From: Stercoripulliclostridium_A sp045577735
GTDB taxonomy: Bacteria > Bacillota > Clostridia > Christensenellales > DTU072
Length of the DNA stretch: 64,000 bases
NCBI GenBank assembly: GCA_045577735.1
Contig: JAZNIY010000025.1
Span: 62,001-126,000 of the forward strand
Direction: 5' to 3'
The notes under the pieces are model-generated. The model searched no databases and was not told the origin of the DNA. It saw nothing but the letters and a program-made list of their open reading frames with translations. Every line of letters starts with the position of its first letter. Positions within the stretch are counted from its first letter, which is position 1. The position numbers and the translations under genes were made by a program. Of this stretch, positions 33,340 to 42,277 are shown in pieces.

Positions 33340-34854
33340 ATGAGCAACTATGACGTAATTGTAGTAGGTGCCGGCAATGGTGGTCTAATGGCTGCTGCCA
33401 ACACCTCTAAAGCAGGCTTAAAGACCTTACTACTAGAAAAACACAATTTGCCCGGTGGTTGCGCAACCAGTTTCAGAAGGGGTAGGTTCGAATTTGAACC
33501 ATCTCTACACGAACTTTGTGGCGTTGGCACCAAAGAAGAACCCGCAGAAATTTATGGTCTATTTGACGAACTTGGTGCAAAGGTTAATTGGGAGTACGAA
33601 GACACTATGTATCGCACTATTGTTAAGGGCGAAAATGGGTATGACGTAACTGTTAAAGCAAAGCGCGAACCATTCTATGACAGTATGGAAAAGGCTGTTC
33701 CCGGATGCCGAGAAAAAGTCAAAGCGTTCATTGAACTAAACGATAAGGTTGACGCAGCTCTTGAATACGTTGATAAAAAGAAAGGGAATCCTAATCCTCT
33801 AGTAATGGTACTCAAACACTCCGATTTTATGCGTGTTTGTGCACACTCTACCGAGGAAATATTGGACGCTTTGGAAATGCCAGACAAAGCAAAAAAGATT
33901 CTTACAACCTACTGGGGTTACCTAGGTGTTCCTACCGATGAGCTTAACTGTATGCACTTTTTAAGCATGCTTACAAGCTACATGGACAACTGTGCTGCAA
34001 TGCCAAAAAAACGCTCCCACGAATTGTCCCTTGCCCTTTGTGACGTAATCTACAAGAATGGTGGTGAAATTCGTTACAATAGCGAAGTAACCGAATTCCT
34101 ATACAACGAAGACGGCTCTATCGCAGGCGTAGTTGCAAACGGAGAAAAACTTTATGCAAAAGAGGTAATATCCAACGTTATTGCAAATACCGTATTCAAT
34201 CGTTCCAAAGGCGTTAAACTTCCCGAGCGTGACGTTAAACTTGCAAAGTCAAGAGAGTTCGGTATATCCGTTGCAACCATATACTTAGGATTAGACAAAT
34301 CTGCTGAAGAGTTAGGCATTAATGATTATACCGTTTTCATTGCAAACGATGGGGATCCTCGTACCCAAGACAACAATAGAGTAAACGATGGTTTTTACAT
34401 TGTTAACTGCTTGAACAAGGTTATTCCCGACAGCTCGCCAGAAGGAACTTGTACGCTTTTCTTTACTACCTTAATTTATGGTTCTGACCTCCCCAAAGAT
34501 CTTAAGCCCGAGGACTATAAGAAGTACAAGAATGACCTTGCTGAAAGACTTATTCGTGACTATGAAGAGACGATGGGCGTAAACGTTATGGATCACATTG
34601 AAGAAATATCAATTGCAACTCCGGTAACCTTTGCTCGTTATCTTGGAACCCCAGACGGAACTATTTATGGATATAAAAACGCTGGTTGGGATAACGTTAT
34701 TATGCGTACGACAGCACAAGGAAAGGACAACAACATTAAAGGCTTGTCGTTCTGTGGCGGACATGGCGTACGTGGTGACGGCTACAGTAGCGCATATTCA
34801 ACCGGTGCTACGGAAGGTAAGCGCGTAGTTAGAAAATTAAAGGGGGACAAATAA
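33340..34854 (+). CDS. FAD-dependent oxidoreductase (CrtI/phytoene desaturase-like)
   Basis: A 504-aa flavoprotein: Rossmann GAGNGGLMAA (10-19), ribose-binding LLLEKHNLPGGCATSFRRG, and a C-terminal FAD segment ending FCGGHGVRGDGYSSAYSTG. It resembles the NAD(P)/FAD phytoene-desaturase and retinol-saturase superfamily, though no carotenoid genes are nearby. The start ATG 33340 is 6 nt after AAGGAG; the in-frame ATG 33334 is too close. It is 1 nt from a ferredoxin-reductase-type gene, so the pair probably forms an electron-transfer unit reducing an unknown unsaturated substrate. Confidence 0.83.
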   Translation: MSNYDVIVVGAGNGGLMAAANTSKAGLKTLLLEKHNLPGGCATSFRRGRFEFEPSLHELCGVGTKEEPAEIYGLFDELGAKVNWEYEDTMYRTIVKGENGYDVTVKAKREPFYDSMEKAVPGCREKVKAFIELNDKVDAALEYVDKKKGNPNPLVMVLKHSDFMRVCAHSTEEILDALEMPDKAKKILTTYWGYLGVPTDELNCMHFLSMLTSYMDNCAAMPKKRSHELSLALCDVIYKNGGEIRYNSEVTEFLYNEDGSIAGVVANGEKLYAKEVISNVIANTVFNRSKGVKLPERDVKLAKSREFGISVATIYLGLDKSAEELGINDYTVFIANDGDPRTQDNNRVNDGFYIVNCLNKVIPDSSPEGTCTLFFTTLIYGSDLPKDLKPEDYKKYKNDLAERLIRDYEETMGVNVMDHIEEISIATPVTFARYLGTPDGTIYGYKNAGWDNVIMRTTAQGKDNNIKGLSFCGGHGVRGDGYSSAYSTGATEGKRVVRKLKGDK

Positions 34855-34855
34855 T

Positions 34856-36061
34856 ATGGCAAGTGCAATTAAGAAAATAAATCCTGCTGATTTTTTGAAG
34901 CTTGAACCAACTCGTGAAAAGAAAATTGCCGGAGCAGAATACGGCGCAATAAAGCCCGAAACTGCCTATCTTCCCAATAAGATTGCAAAGGCACTTCACC
35001 CCGAAGTACAACATCTAATCGTTAAAGAGATTATACCTTTTAGTGATGACGTTAAGACTTTTACTCTTATTGCTGATAAAGAAGCCGGTACGGAAGCCCT
35101 TGCTTATTTTAGCGCCGGGCAATATCTTTCCATAAGGTTAAAGGTAGGCGACGTAGAATTAACTCGTCCCTATTCCATTTCGTCTTGTCCCAAAGATGCG
35201 CTTGACGGATTCTATCAACTAACTATTAAGAGAGTAGATGGTGGTCTTGCTAGCGAATATATTTTGGACAACTGGGCAGAGGGTACCAAGGTTAGTGCAT
35301 CTGCTCCTCAAGGAACCTTTACCTATGAGCGTTTGCGTGATGCTAAAACCATTATTGGCGTTGCCGGTGGTAGTGGTATCACTCCCTTCCGCTCCCTTGC
35401 AAAGTCGATTGCAAATGGTGACGAAGACTGCAATTTGATTTTACTTTATGGTTCACGTACCAAGGCTGACATTCTCTTCCTTGACGAGTTAAAGGCTATT
35501 GAAAGTGGTTGTGCCAAGTTTAAACTTGTTAACGTCTTGAGTGACGAAAGGGTTGATGGTGAGGAGAGTGGTTTCATAACAGCTGATCTTATTACAAAGT
35601 ATGCTCCTGAAGGCAACTACTCCATATTCCTTTGTGGGCCTCAAGGAATGTATACTTTCGTTGACAAAGAAATAGAGAAACTAGGACTTCGTCAAAAGTT
35701 CGTTCGTCACGAATTGTTTGGTGAGTATCATAACCCAGAAAAGTTAGAAGGCTATCCTACGGATGCTGTTGGTAAAACCTTTAAGCTAACCGTAACGGTA
35801 TGTGGCGTAACTAAGGTTGTAGACTGCAGTGCCAACGAAACGATGCTTTCTGCTATGGAACGTGGTGGCATACTTGCTCCTGCAAATTGCCGTAGCGGTG
35901 AATGTGGCTGGTGTCACTCCAGACTTGTTAGTGGAAACGTGTACGTACCAAAACGCGGAGATGGAAGAAGACTTGCCGACCTCGATTTCGGGTACGTTCA
36001 TCCCTGTATGACCTTTGCCCTTGGTGACTGTGAACTAGACGTTCCCCCTTTTAAAGCATAA
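34856..36061 (+). CDS. FAD/NAD(P) reductase with C-terminal [2Fe-2S] ferredoxin domain
   Basis: A 401-aa protein with an FNR-type module from about residue 45: flavin motif RPYSISSCP, NAD(P)-binding GVAGGSGITPFRSLA and CGPQGMY. A plant-type [2Fe-2S] domain lies at about 305-400 with CRSGECGWC and a distal HPC. The order reductase-then-ferredoxin is that of NADH-dependent reductase components of oxygenase or reductase systems. It probably feeds electrons to the adjacent flavoprotein. In an anaerobe an oxygenase partner is unlikely. Confidence 0.87.
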   Translation: MASAIKKINPADFLKLEPTREKKIAGAEYGAIKPETAYLPNKIAKALHPEVQHLIVKEIIPFSDDVKTFTLIADKEAGTEALAYFSAGQYLSIRLKVGDVELTRPYSISSCPKDALDGFYQLTIKRVDGGLASEYILDNWAEGTKVSASAPQGTFTYERLRDAKTIIGVAGGSGITPFRSLAKSIANGDEDCNLILLYGSRTKADILFLDELKAIESGCAKFKLVNVLSDERVDGEESGFITADLITKYAPEGNYSIFLCGPQGMYTFVDKEIEKLGLRQKFVRHELFGEYHNPEKLEGYPTDAVGKTFKLTVTVCGVTKVVDCSANETMLSAMERGGILAPANCRSGECGWCHSRLVSGNVYVPKRGDGRRLADLDFGYVHPCMTFALGDCELDVPPFKA

Positions 36062-36074
36062 CGCTAATAAACTA

Positions 36075-36105
36075 AAACAGCCCGCTTGTTCGGGCTGTTT
36101 TTTTG
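36075..36105 (+). terminator. Terminator of the flavoprotein operon
   Basis: AAACAGCCCG (36075-36084), loop CTTGTT, CGGGCTGTTT (36091-36100), then TTTT. Confidence 0.9.
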
Positions 36106-36145
36106 TGCCAATAAGTACTAGAATATGTATCTATAGCTACAAAAA

Positions 36146-37180
36146 CTAGTGAAAAGTGTGAGAGAAGAATATTTTGTAGGCTTCGCAAAATTCATCACTT
36201 TGAGAATATCTTTTGCACCCACCTTTGCAAACGTTCAAGTAGGGGCAGGTCGTGCATTTTTCTTTAATGCCATTTTTCGCTCTAAAGGATGTTGCTCGTG
36301 GTGAGGAAAGTAGTTCTTCGATTGAATGAGTGGTTACCTTCCCTAGGGCATAATCATCAAGACAGTAAAAGTCACAAGGGAATGCCGTGCCGTCGCCCTC
36401 GAAAACCAAAGTGGGCTCACATCTACCATTCATGCCACATTGCTCGGCTCTACCCTGCTTTATGATCATTAGGTAATTGTCAAATTGTCTTATTCTAATA
36501 GGGGAGGAATTAAAGTCACGGGCGTAAAGGGTATAGGTATCAATTAAAAATTGGGCATACTCTTCCCCGCTCATAACGTAGTCTTTGTTATCACCAAGGT
36601 ACGGTATGAACTGTAGGTTTCTAAAGCCCCGCTTTTTAAAATCTTCATATATCTGTTTGCCTCGGCTTGCGTTGCCTTTATGAATTACGGACAATACGTT
36701 AAATGGAACACTCTCTTCTTTTAGTATTCTAATAGCGTCAAGTGCCAAGGGGAAGATTTCCTTTCCTTTTGCAATTCTTTCACTCGTAGCTTTTCTATCA
36801 CCATCCAAGCTCACACCAACGAGCACGTTGTTTTCCTTGAATAACCTCGCCCATTTTTTGTCTATGAGTAGTCCGTTGGTTTGTATGGAAAAGAGCACTT
36901 TAGCATTCAGCGTATTGCGTTCTTTAAAGTATGAGAAAAAGTCGTTAAAGAAGTCGTATCCAGCAAGAGTGGGCTCACCACCTTGGAAAACTATGGATAG
37001 ATGTCCATCCTTAACGTAGTCAAGAGTTTTGTCAATTAGAGTATGGGAAAGTTCACGCGTAAACGTGCCGTAATTCTTTATGCTACGTGCCTCAACTTCA
37101 TCGCGATAGAAACAATATTTACAATTCGCATTACATTGCCCCGATGCGGGTTTAATCATTATGCTTAAATTTTTTCCCAT
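36146..37180 (-). CDS. Radical SAM/SPASM enzyme, anaerobic sulfatase-maturase type
   Basis: A 344-aa protein with the radical SAM cluster motif CNANCKYCFY (about 17-26), GGEPTL and a SPASM domain with its Cys series (CGMNGRCEP, CDFYCLDD, CTTCPYLNVCKGGCKRY). The arrangement and length (usually 370-400 aa) match anaerobic sulfatase-maturating enzymes that make formylglycine. No sulfatase gene is in the window, so it may act on sulfatases elsewhere or on another peptide. Monocistronic, convergent with the reductase operon, divergent from nahK. Confidence 0.85.
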   Translation of the reverse strand: MGKNLSIMIKPASGQCNANCKYCFYRDEVEARSIKNYGTFTRELSHTLIDKTLDYVKDGHLSIVFQGGEPTLAGYDFFNDFFSYFKERNTLNAKVLFSIQTNGLLIDKKWARLFKENNVLVGVSLDGDRKATSERIAKGKEIFPLALDAIRILKEESVPFNVLSVIHKGNASRGKQIYEDFKKRGFRNLQFIPYLGDNKDYVMSGEEYAQFLIDTYTLYARDFNSSPIRIRQFDNYLMIIKQGRAEQCGMNGRCEPTLVFEGDGTAFPCDFYCLDDYALGKVTTHSIEELLSSPRATSFRAKNGIKEKCTTCPYLNVCKGGCKRYSQSDEFCEAYKIFFSHTFH

Positions 37181-37303
37181 ATATTAATTATATCAAAGGG
37201 TATTGATTTTGTCCATACGATAAAAGATGAGTATTGAAAAACTATAATATATATATAGTATAATAAAAAGATAAAAGTTAACGTAGACACCAAGGAAAAG
37301 GTT

Positions 37304-38386
37304 ATGGAAAAAGTAATTAAGATATCAAATGAATTTATGGTAGATGCACCCATTATTAAAGCCGAAAAATACGGTTGTGGGCACATTAACGATACCTATA
37401 AATTGACGGATGAAAGGGGGAAGTTCTACATTCTCCAAAGGATAAACCATCGCGTTTTTAGGGACGTTGAGGCTCTAATGCAAAACATAGTTGGTGTAAC
37501 ACAATACGTCTACGCAAAAATGCTAGAAAGAGGTGAGGACGTTAGTGATGCTCTTAGGGTTATTCCTACTCGTTTGGGGAACTCTTACTATGGCAATAGT
37601 GAGGTGGGATATTACCGTTTGTACAATTTTGTTTACGGTGGTATTAGCATAGAAACAGCACCGACTTTAGAGCAATTTGAAGTATCTGGGATAGGTTTTG
37701 GTAAGTTTCAAAAACTGCTAAACGGGTATCCTGCAGAAACAATAAAGGACTCTATACCCAACTTTCATAATACGATAGACCGTTTTAGTAAATTTGAAAA
37801 AGCCATAAGGGAAGACAAGATAGATAGGTTAAAAGGAGTAAAAAAAGAGGTTGAGTGGTTTTTTGTAAGAAAGGAGTATTGCTCGCGTATAGTCAATCTG
37901 CTTGAGAGTGGGATTATGCCACTCAGAGTAACCCATAACGACACCAAACTCAACAACGTTTTGGTTAACACTTCCAGCATGACGCCCGTTACCGTAATAG
38001 ACCTGGATACCGTTATGAAGGGCAGTTTGCTTTATGACTTTGGCGACAGCATTAGAAGTGGCGCGAATACGGGTGCAGAGGATGAAAAAGATCTTAGTAA
38101 AGTGGATTTTTCGCTTGCTCATTACGAGGCGTTCGTAAAAGGTTTTGTAGGCGAGGTAAGAGACACTTTGACGGAATGCGAGCGGGAGCATTTGCACTTC
38201 GGGGCAATTCTAATGACCTTTGAGTGCGGTATGCGCTTTTTGACTGACTATTTGGAAGGAGACCAATATTTTAAAGTGCATCGCGAGGGGCACAACCTTG
38301 ACAGATGTCGCACCCAAATTAAAATGGTAGAAAAAATGGAAGAGCATTTGGAGGAGATGAAAGCCATAATCGCAAAGTATGCCTAA
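37304..38386 (+). CDS. nahK: N-acetylhexosamine 1-kinase-like phosphotransferase
   Basis: A 360-aa APH-fold kinase with the NahK/LnpB pattern: GHINDTYKL near the N-terminus (nucleotide region), catalytic RVTHNDTKLNNVL (HxD..N) and the metal motif VIDLDTVMKG. NahK phosphorylates GlcNAc/GalNAc at C1 in the lacto-N-biose/galacto-N-biose pathway, which also needs GalE, encoded next. That context supports the call. A GNB/LNB phosphorylase is not in the window. AAGGAAAAGG precedes the ATG. Confidence 0.78.
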   Translation: MEKVIKISNEFMVDAPIIKAEKYGCGHINDTYKLTDERGKFYILQRINHRVFRDVEALMQNIVGVTQYVYAKMLERGEDVSDALRVIPTRLGNSYYGNSEVGYYRLYNFVYGGISIETAPTLEQFEVSGIGFGKFQKLLNGYPAETIKDSIPNFHNTIDRFSKFEKAIREDKIDRLKGVKKEVEWFFVRKEYCSRIVNLLESGIMPLRVTHNDTKLNNVLVNTSSMTPVTVIDLDTVMKGSLLYDFGDSIRSGANTGAEDEKDLSKVDFSLAHYEAFVKGFVGEVRDTLTECEREHLHFGAILMTFECGMRFLTDYLEGDQYFKVHREGHNLDRCRTQIKMVEKMEEHLEEMKAIIAKYA

Positions 38387-38424
38387 AATTATCTTTCAAC
38401 TTTTAAGATAAGGGGCAAAAATCG

Positions 38425-38488
38425 TTGTCTATTTTTATTGTTAGTGATATAATCTTATAAAATAAATCGTATAACAAGAGTTATACGA
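38425..38488 (+). promoter_or_regulatory. galE promoter with downstream operator-like inverted repeat
   Basis: TTGTCT (38425-38430), 17 bp, TATAAT (38448-38453), then TCGTATAAC (38467-38475) and GTTATACGA (38480-38488), a 9-bp inverted repeat just downstream of the expected start point. An operator or 5'-UTR hairpin; the regulator is unknown. Confidence 0.6.
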
Positions 38489-38527
38489 AAGCTTTTAAAA
38501 AAAAACTCATTTTAAGGAGACGGAAAT

Positions 38528-39520
38528 ATGAAAATTTTGGTTACCGGTGGCGCAGGGTATATAGCAAGCCACACCAACGTTGCACTTTTAAACGCCGGCT
38601 ATGAAGTAGTAGCAGTCGATAATTTTTCTAACAGTTCTATCGATGCAGTTAGAAACGTAGAAAAAATTACTGGCAAGCAAGTAACTTTCTACGAAGGTGA
38701 CGTTTGTGACAAGAAAATTTTAGAAAAGATTTTTAGCGAAAATGAAATATATGCAGTTATTCACTTTGCAGGCTTAAAGGCCGTTGGCGAAAGCTGTGCA
38801 AAGCCTTTGCTTTACTATCGCAATAACATCGATAGCACCCTTTCTCTTCTTGAGGTTATGAATGCCTACAACGTTAAGAAGTTTGTTTTTAGTTCTTCTG
38901 CAACCGTATACGGCACTCCTGAAAGACTTCCCATCGATGAAGACTGCCATCTTTCAACGACCAATCCTTACGGCGCAACCAAACTTATGATAGAAAATAT
39001 TCTTCGCGACGTATATGCAGCAGATAATGATTGGAATATTCTACTTCTCCGTTACTTCAACCCAGTAGGCGCACACGAAAGTGGACTTATAGGCGAGGAC
39101 CCCAAAGGCATTCCTAACAATCTTATGCCTTACGTAGCAAAAGTAGCTCACGGCATTCTTCCCTACCTTAACGTATTTGGCAACGACTACGATACTCCCG
39201 ATGGTACCGGTGTACGCGATTATATCCACGTTATGGACCTCGCAGAAGGACACCTCGCTGCGCTTGAAAACATCAATAATTATGGTGTTGATGCCGTTAA
39301 CCTTGGTACCGGCGTAGGATACAGTGTTCTCGATATGGTTAAGGCATTCGAAAAGGCTTGTGGCCATGAAGTTGCCTATAAGATTGCTCCCCGTCGTGCC
39401 GGTGATATTGCTACTTGCTACGCTTGCCCCGACAAAGCAAAGAAAGAACTTAAATGGAGCGCAAAGCGTAATTTGGAAGATATGTGTCGCGACCTTTGGA
39501 ATTTCCAAAAAAACAGATAA
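38528..39520 (+). CDS. galE: UDP-glucose 4-epimerase GalE
   Basis: A 330-aa extended SDR enzyme. NAD-binding TGGAGYIASH (the third Gly of GxxGxxG is Ala here), SSSATVYGTPERLPIDE and the catalytic YGATK (Tyr and Lys) are present, as is VRDYIHVMDLAEGH. It interconverts UDP-Glc/UDP-Gal and often UDP-GlcNAc/UDP-GalNAc, fitting its place after the NahK-like kinase. AAGGAG site before ATG; 12 bp ahead of an aminotransferase gene. Confidence 0.94.
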   Translation: MKILVTGGAGYIASHTNVALLNAGYEVVAVDNFSNSSIDAVRNVEKITGKQVTFYEGDVCDKKILEKIFSENEIYAVIHFAGLKAVGESCAKPLLYYRNNIDSTLSLLEVMNAYNVKKFVFSSSATVYGTPERLPIDEDCHLSTTNPYGATKLMIENILRDVYAADNDWNILLLRYFNPVGAHESGLIGEDPKGIPNNLMPYVAKVAHGILPYLNVFGNDYDTPDGTGVRDYIHVMDLAEGHLAALENINNYGVDAVNLGTGVGYSVLDMVKAFEKACGHEVAYKIAPRRAGDIATCYACPDKAKKELKWSAKRNLEDMCRDLWNFQKNR

Positions 39521-39532
39521 TAGGGGCTAACC

Positions 39533-40717
39533 ATGTATAACAAGAAAATGCATCATTTGGGCAGTGTGCGCTCGGTTATTAGAGAGCTTTTCGAGTTTGG
39601 AAAGAAGAGAGCGCAAGAGGTTGGAGCAGACAAGGTATATGATTTTTCACTTGGTAATCCCTCCGTACCCGCGCCCGCTTGTGTTAATGAAGCAATAAAA
39701 GATTTGGTAGAAAACTATCCATCAACGGCCCTTCACGGATATACTTCCGCACAAGGTGACGCTTCCGTTAGAAAGGCTATTGCCGAGTACATTAACGAGC
39801 GTTTTGGAACGGCTCTTAACGCTGATAGTATCTATATGACTGTAGGTGCTGCAGCTTCTCTATGCATTACGCTAAGAGCACTAAACGAGGGCGCAGACGA
39901 GTTTATTACGGTTGCACCATTCTTCCCTGAATATACCGTTTTTACCGAGGCAACCGGAGCTTCTCTCAAGGTTGTTCCTATGAAGCAGGACGACTTCCAA
40001 ATTGACCTTGTAGCTTTCGAAAAGGCGATTACTCCTCTTACAAAGGGCATCATCCTAAATTCTCCTAATAACCCATCCGGCGTTGTATATACCAAAGAAA
40101 CGATCATTGGTGTAACAACAATTTTGGGCAACAAACAAAAGGAATATGGTCACCCAATATATCTCATAAGTGACGAACCATACAGAGAACTTGTATATGG
40201 TGACGTAGAGGTTCCATACCTAATGAACTACTATGATAATACCATTGTTTGCTACTCGTACAGTAAATCTCTTTCTCTTCCCGGTGAGCGTATTGGTTAC
40301 GTAGCAGTAAGCAACAAAATAGAAAACGAACGCGACGTATACGCAGCAATTTGTGGAGCCGGTAGAGCTCTTGGTTACGTATGTGCGCCTAGCCTTATGC
40401 AAAGGGTTGTAGAAAGATGTTTGCGCGCAACTCCCGACATTGCAGAATACAAAAAGAATAGGGATATAATATACAATTCTCTAACCGAAATGGGTTATAC
40501 TTGCATTAGGCCCGACGGAGCTTTTTACTTGTTTGTAAAGGCACTAGAAGAGGATGCAAACGCATTTTGCGATAGGGCAAAGGAGCTTGGTTTATTAATA
40601 GTTCCCGGTGACAGTTTTGGGGCTCCCGGCTTTTGTCGTATCTCCTACTGCGTATCATATGATATGATAGTACGTTCCCTTCCCGCATTCAAGGAACTAA
40701 TTGCGAGTTATAAGTAA
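39533..40717 (+). CDS. Class I/II PLP aminotransferase
   Basis: A 394-aa fold-type I aminotransferase: FSLGNPSVPAP, HGYTSAQGDASVRKAIA, NSPNNPSGVVYT (substrate/PLP), DEPYREL and the PLP lysine in CYSYSKSLSLPGERIGY, then an arginine for the carboxylate near FCRISY. Closest by pattern to aspartate/aromatic aminotransferases (AspC/PatA group). Specificity is not readable; pheA nearby would fit an aromatic role, but that is inference. Its stop overlaps the next ATG by one base. Confidence 0.88.
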   Translation: MYNKKMHHLGSVRSVIRELFEFGKKRAQEVGADKVYDFSLGNPSVPAPACVNEAIKDLVENYPSTALHGYTSAQGDASVRKAIAEYINERFGTALNADSIYMTVGAAASLCITLRALNEGADEFITVAPFFPEYTVFTEATGASLKVVPMKQDDFQIDLVAFEKAITPLTKGIILNSPNNPSGVVYTKETIIGVTTILGNKQKEYGHPIYLISDEPYRELVYGDVEVPYLMNYYDNTIVCYSYSKSLSLPGERIGYVAVSNKIENERDVYAAICGAGRALGYVCAPSLMQRVVERCLRATPDIAEYKKNRDIIYNSLTEMGYTCIRPDGAFYLFVKALEEDANAFCDRAKELGLLIVPGDSFGAPGFCRISYCVSYDMIVRSLPAFKELIASYK

Positions 40718-41523
40718 TGCTTAATATTATTATTTACATTTTAATAACACTTTTTGCCACCACCCTAGGAGCCATTTCCGGCATGGGTGGCGGTGTTATT
40801 ATGAAGCCCGCGTTTGACTTAATAGGAGAATACAACGCTTCCAGTATTGCAGTCGTTACCTCTTGTTCGGTTTTCACAATGTCCCTTGTTTCCGTTGCAC
40901 TCAAGTTGCTTGCAAAGAAAAAAGAGGGCGAGGAAAAACCCGATTATATCATAATTCTATTTATGGCACTCGGTTCGATTGCCGGTGGATATTTAGGCAA
41001 CTTAGTATTTGGGTTAATTACTGCAAACGCTAGCGATGCAATAGTTAAAATTTGTCAAAACTCCGTGCTCATAACCGTTATGATATTTATCATAATATAT
41101 ATGAACTCGGCAAACAAACCCAAATCACTCAACTCAAAAAGCAAGGTGGTGGCCGTTATAGCAGGTCTATTCCTCGGTGTAATTTCCAGTTTCTTAGGAA
41201 TAGGTGGTGGCCCAATGAACGTGGCAATCATAATTTTCCTATTTGGATACGGCATGAAAACGGCGTCAATATGCTCCCTTGCAATAATTATTTTCTCGCA
41301 AGCAACCAAGATTATCACAATGACCGTAGAAGGTGGAGTTGGAATTTTTAACGTAGAGATACTAATCTTCGTAATGGTTGCAAGCGTTCTTGGTGCATTT
41401 ATAGGTAGGTTTATTACTAAAAAAATATCGGAAAAAGGCGCAAAAGTATGTTTCCTTTGCGCCCAAATTATAATAGTAGGTTTGTGTATTTATAACCTTG
41501 TTAAATATGCTTTGTTAGTTTAA
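40717..41523 (+). CDS. TSUP (TauE/SafE) family permease
   Basis: A 268-aa membrane protein, about eight helices, with the duplicated TSUP signature: LGAISGMGGGVIMKP near the N-terminus and LGVISSFLGIGGGPMNV mid-protein. The family moves small organic or sulfur-containing anions. It starts on the last base of the aminotransferase stop (TAATG), so the two are coupled; a transported sulfur or keto acid linked to the transaminase is possible. Its 3' end overlaps that of the convergent downstream gene by 4 bp. Confidence 0.88.
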   Translation: MLNIIIYILITLFATTLGAISGMGGGVIMKPAFDLIGEYNASSIAVVTSCSVFTMSLVSVALKLLAKKKEGEEKPDYIIILFMALGSIAGGYLGNLVFGLITANASDAIVKICQNSVLITVMIFIIIYMNSANKPKSLNSKSKVVAVIAGLFLGVISSFLGIGGGPMNVAIIIFLFGYGMKTASICSLAIIIFSQATKIITMTVEGGVGIFNVEILIFVMVASVLGAFIGRFITKKISEKGAKVCFLCAQIIIVGLCIYNLVKYALLV

Positions 41524-41942
41524 GCAATAGCACCCTCGACTACAACTGCAATAATAAAGCAAATCCAAAGTGCAACTATGAACGCGCCTTCCGCTGGGAG
41601 GGCGAGTTTTGTATATGCACATTTCCAACCCTTATCAACGAAGGTGAACGTTAGGCGAGTGAAGAATACGGTGTTGGAAAAAATGAGTCCTCCAACGAGA
41701 GAATAGAAAGGCTTACCAAAAAGGAAAGCAAGTAGCGCTAGGAACAAACCCAAAGCAAATGAGATACCGCCGTAATATACGCGAATTTCGGTTACACCGG
41801 CCTCATCTTTTGGTTTCATAGAGTATTTTTCTGCGCTTTTAACCGGGTTGAGAATGAATACGATGGCAGTGCCAAAAAAGTAAAGACAAAGACCTATTGT
41901 TGCGACGGTCGAAGCTACGTTACTTGAAATAATTTCTAGCAT
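41520..41942 (-). CDS. Four-helix membrane protein (DUF4345-like)
   Basis: A 140-aa protein of four hydrophobic helices with ILNPVKSAEKYSMKP after helix 1 and RVYYGGISFALGLFLA in helix 2, a pattern seen in DUF4345-type small membrane proteins. Function unknown. A TTGATA/TAAAAT promoter may lie near 41995-42020 on the minus strand, with GGGAGAAA before the ATG. Confidence 0.65.
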   Translation of the reverse strand: MLEIISSNVASTVATIGLCLYFFGTAIVFILNPVKSAEKYSMKPKDEAGVTEIRVYYGGISFALGLFLALLAFLFGKPFYSLVGGLIFSNTVFFTRLTFTFVDKGWKCAYTKLALPAEGAFIVALWICFIIAVVVEGAIA

Positions 41943-42101
41943 ATTGATTTTTTTCTCCCTTTTATGATATAATTAATTTGTTGATAATAAGATTTTACTA
42001 CTAAAAGTGAAATATATCAAGGGGAAAGAACAATAACTAATAGACTAATTAGTGACTTAAGAGAGAAGCCGAAAGGTTTCTCTCTTTTTTTTAAAAAAGT
42101 A
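41943..42101. other. Intergenic region with plus-strand terminator
   Basis: AGAGAGAAGCC, GAAA loop, GGTTTCTCTCT (about 42060-42084), then T8: a strong plus-strand terminator with no plus-strand gene ahead of it in this gap. Read-through from elsewhere or a short untranslated RNA could end here. No ORF is evident. Confidence 0.55.
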
Positions 42102-42130
42102 TTGACAATTATTTTTCATAGGTTTATACT
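42102..42130 (+). promoter_or_regulatory. pheA promoter
   Basis: TTGACA (42102-42107), 17 bp, TATACT (42125-42130). The leader peptide ATG follows 7 nt after the -10 box. Confidence 0.85.
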
Positions 42131-42137
42131 TTCAAAT

Positions 42138-42200
42138 ATGAAAAATATGAAGTTTAACGCATTTGAATTTTTCTTTTTTGGCTTTAGCAATAGAGTTTAA
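42138..42200 (+). CDS. pheL: Phe-rich leader peptide of pheA
   Basis: A 20-codon ORF with seven phenylalanine codons, four of them consecutive (42168-42179), ending in TAA. It lies between a consensus promoter and an attenuator ahead of pheA, the layout of an amino-acid-charging leader. There is no ribosome binding site, and the ATG should be at or next to the transcription start, so it would be translated as a leaderless mRNA. An in-frame ATG at 42147 also lacks a site. Confidence 0.85.
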   Translation: MKNMKFNAFEFFFFGFSNRV

Positions 42201-42205
42201 TTTGT

Positions 42206-42261
42206 GTGCGGTAAATTAATATATTACGTTACATTGAACCGCACGAAAGTGTGGTTTTTTT
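42206..42261 (+). promoter_or_regulatory. Transcription attenuator of pheA
   Basis: Segment 2, GTGCGGT (42206-42212), pairs with segment 3, ACCGCAC (42238-42244), to form an antiterminator. Segment 3 alternatively pairs with segment 4, GTGTGGT (42249-42255), around GAAA and before T7, forming the terminator. Segment 2 begins 6 nt after the leader stop, so a ribosome that reaches the stop masks it (termination), while one stalled on Phe codons does not (read-through). Confidence 0.85.
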
Positions 42262-42277
42262 AATAGGAGATATCTAT

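Noticed and set aside
36146..37180. Ribosomal-peptide (RiPP) maturase cluster around the SPASM enzyme
   Set aside because: No small precursor peptide gene or export gene within several kb.
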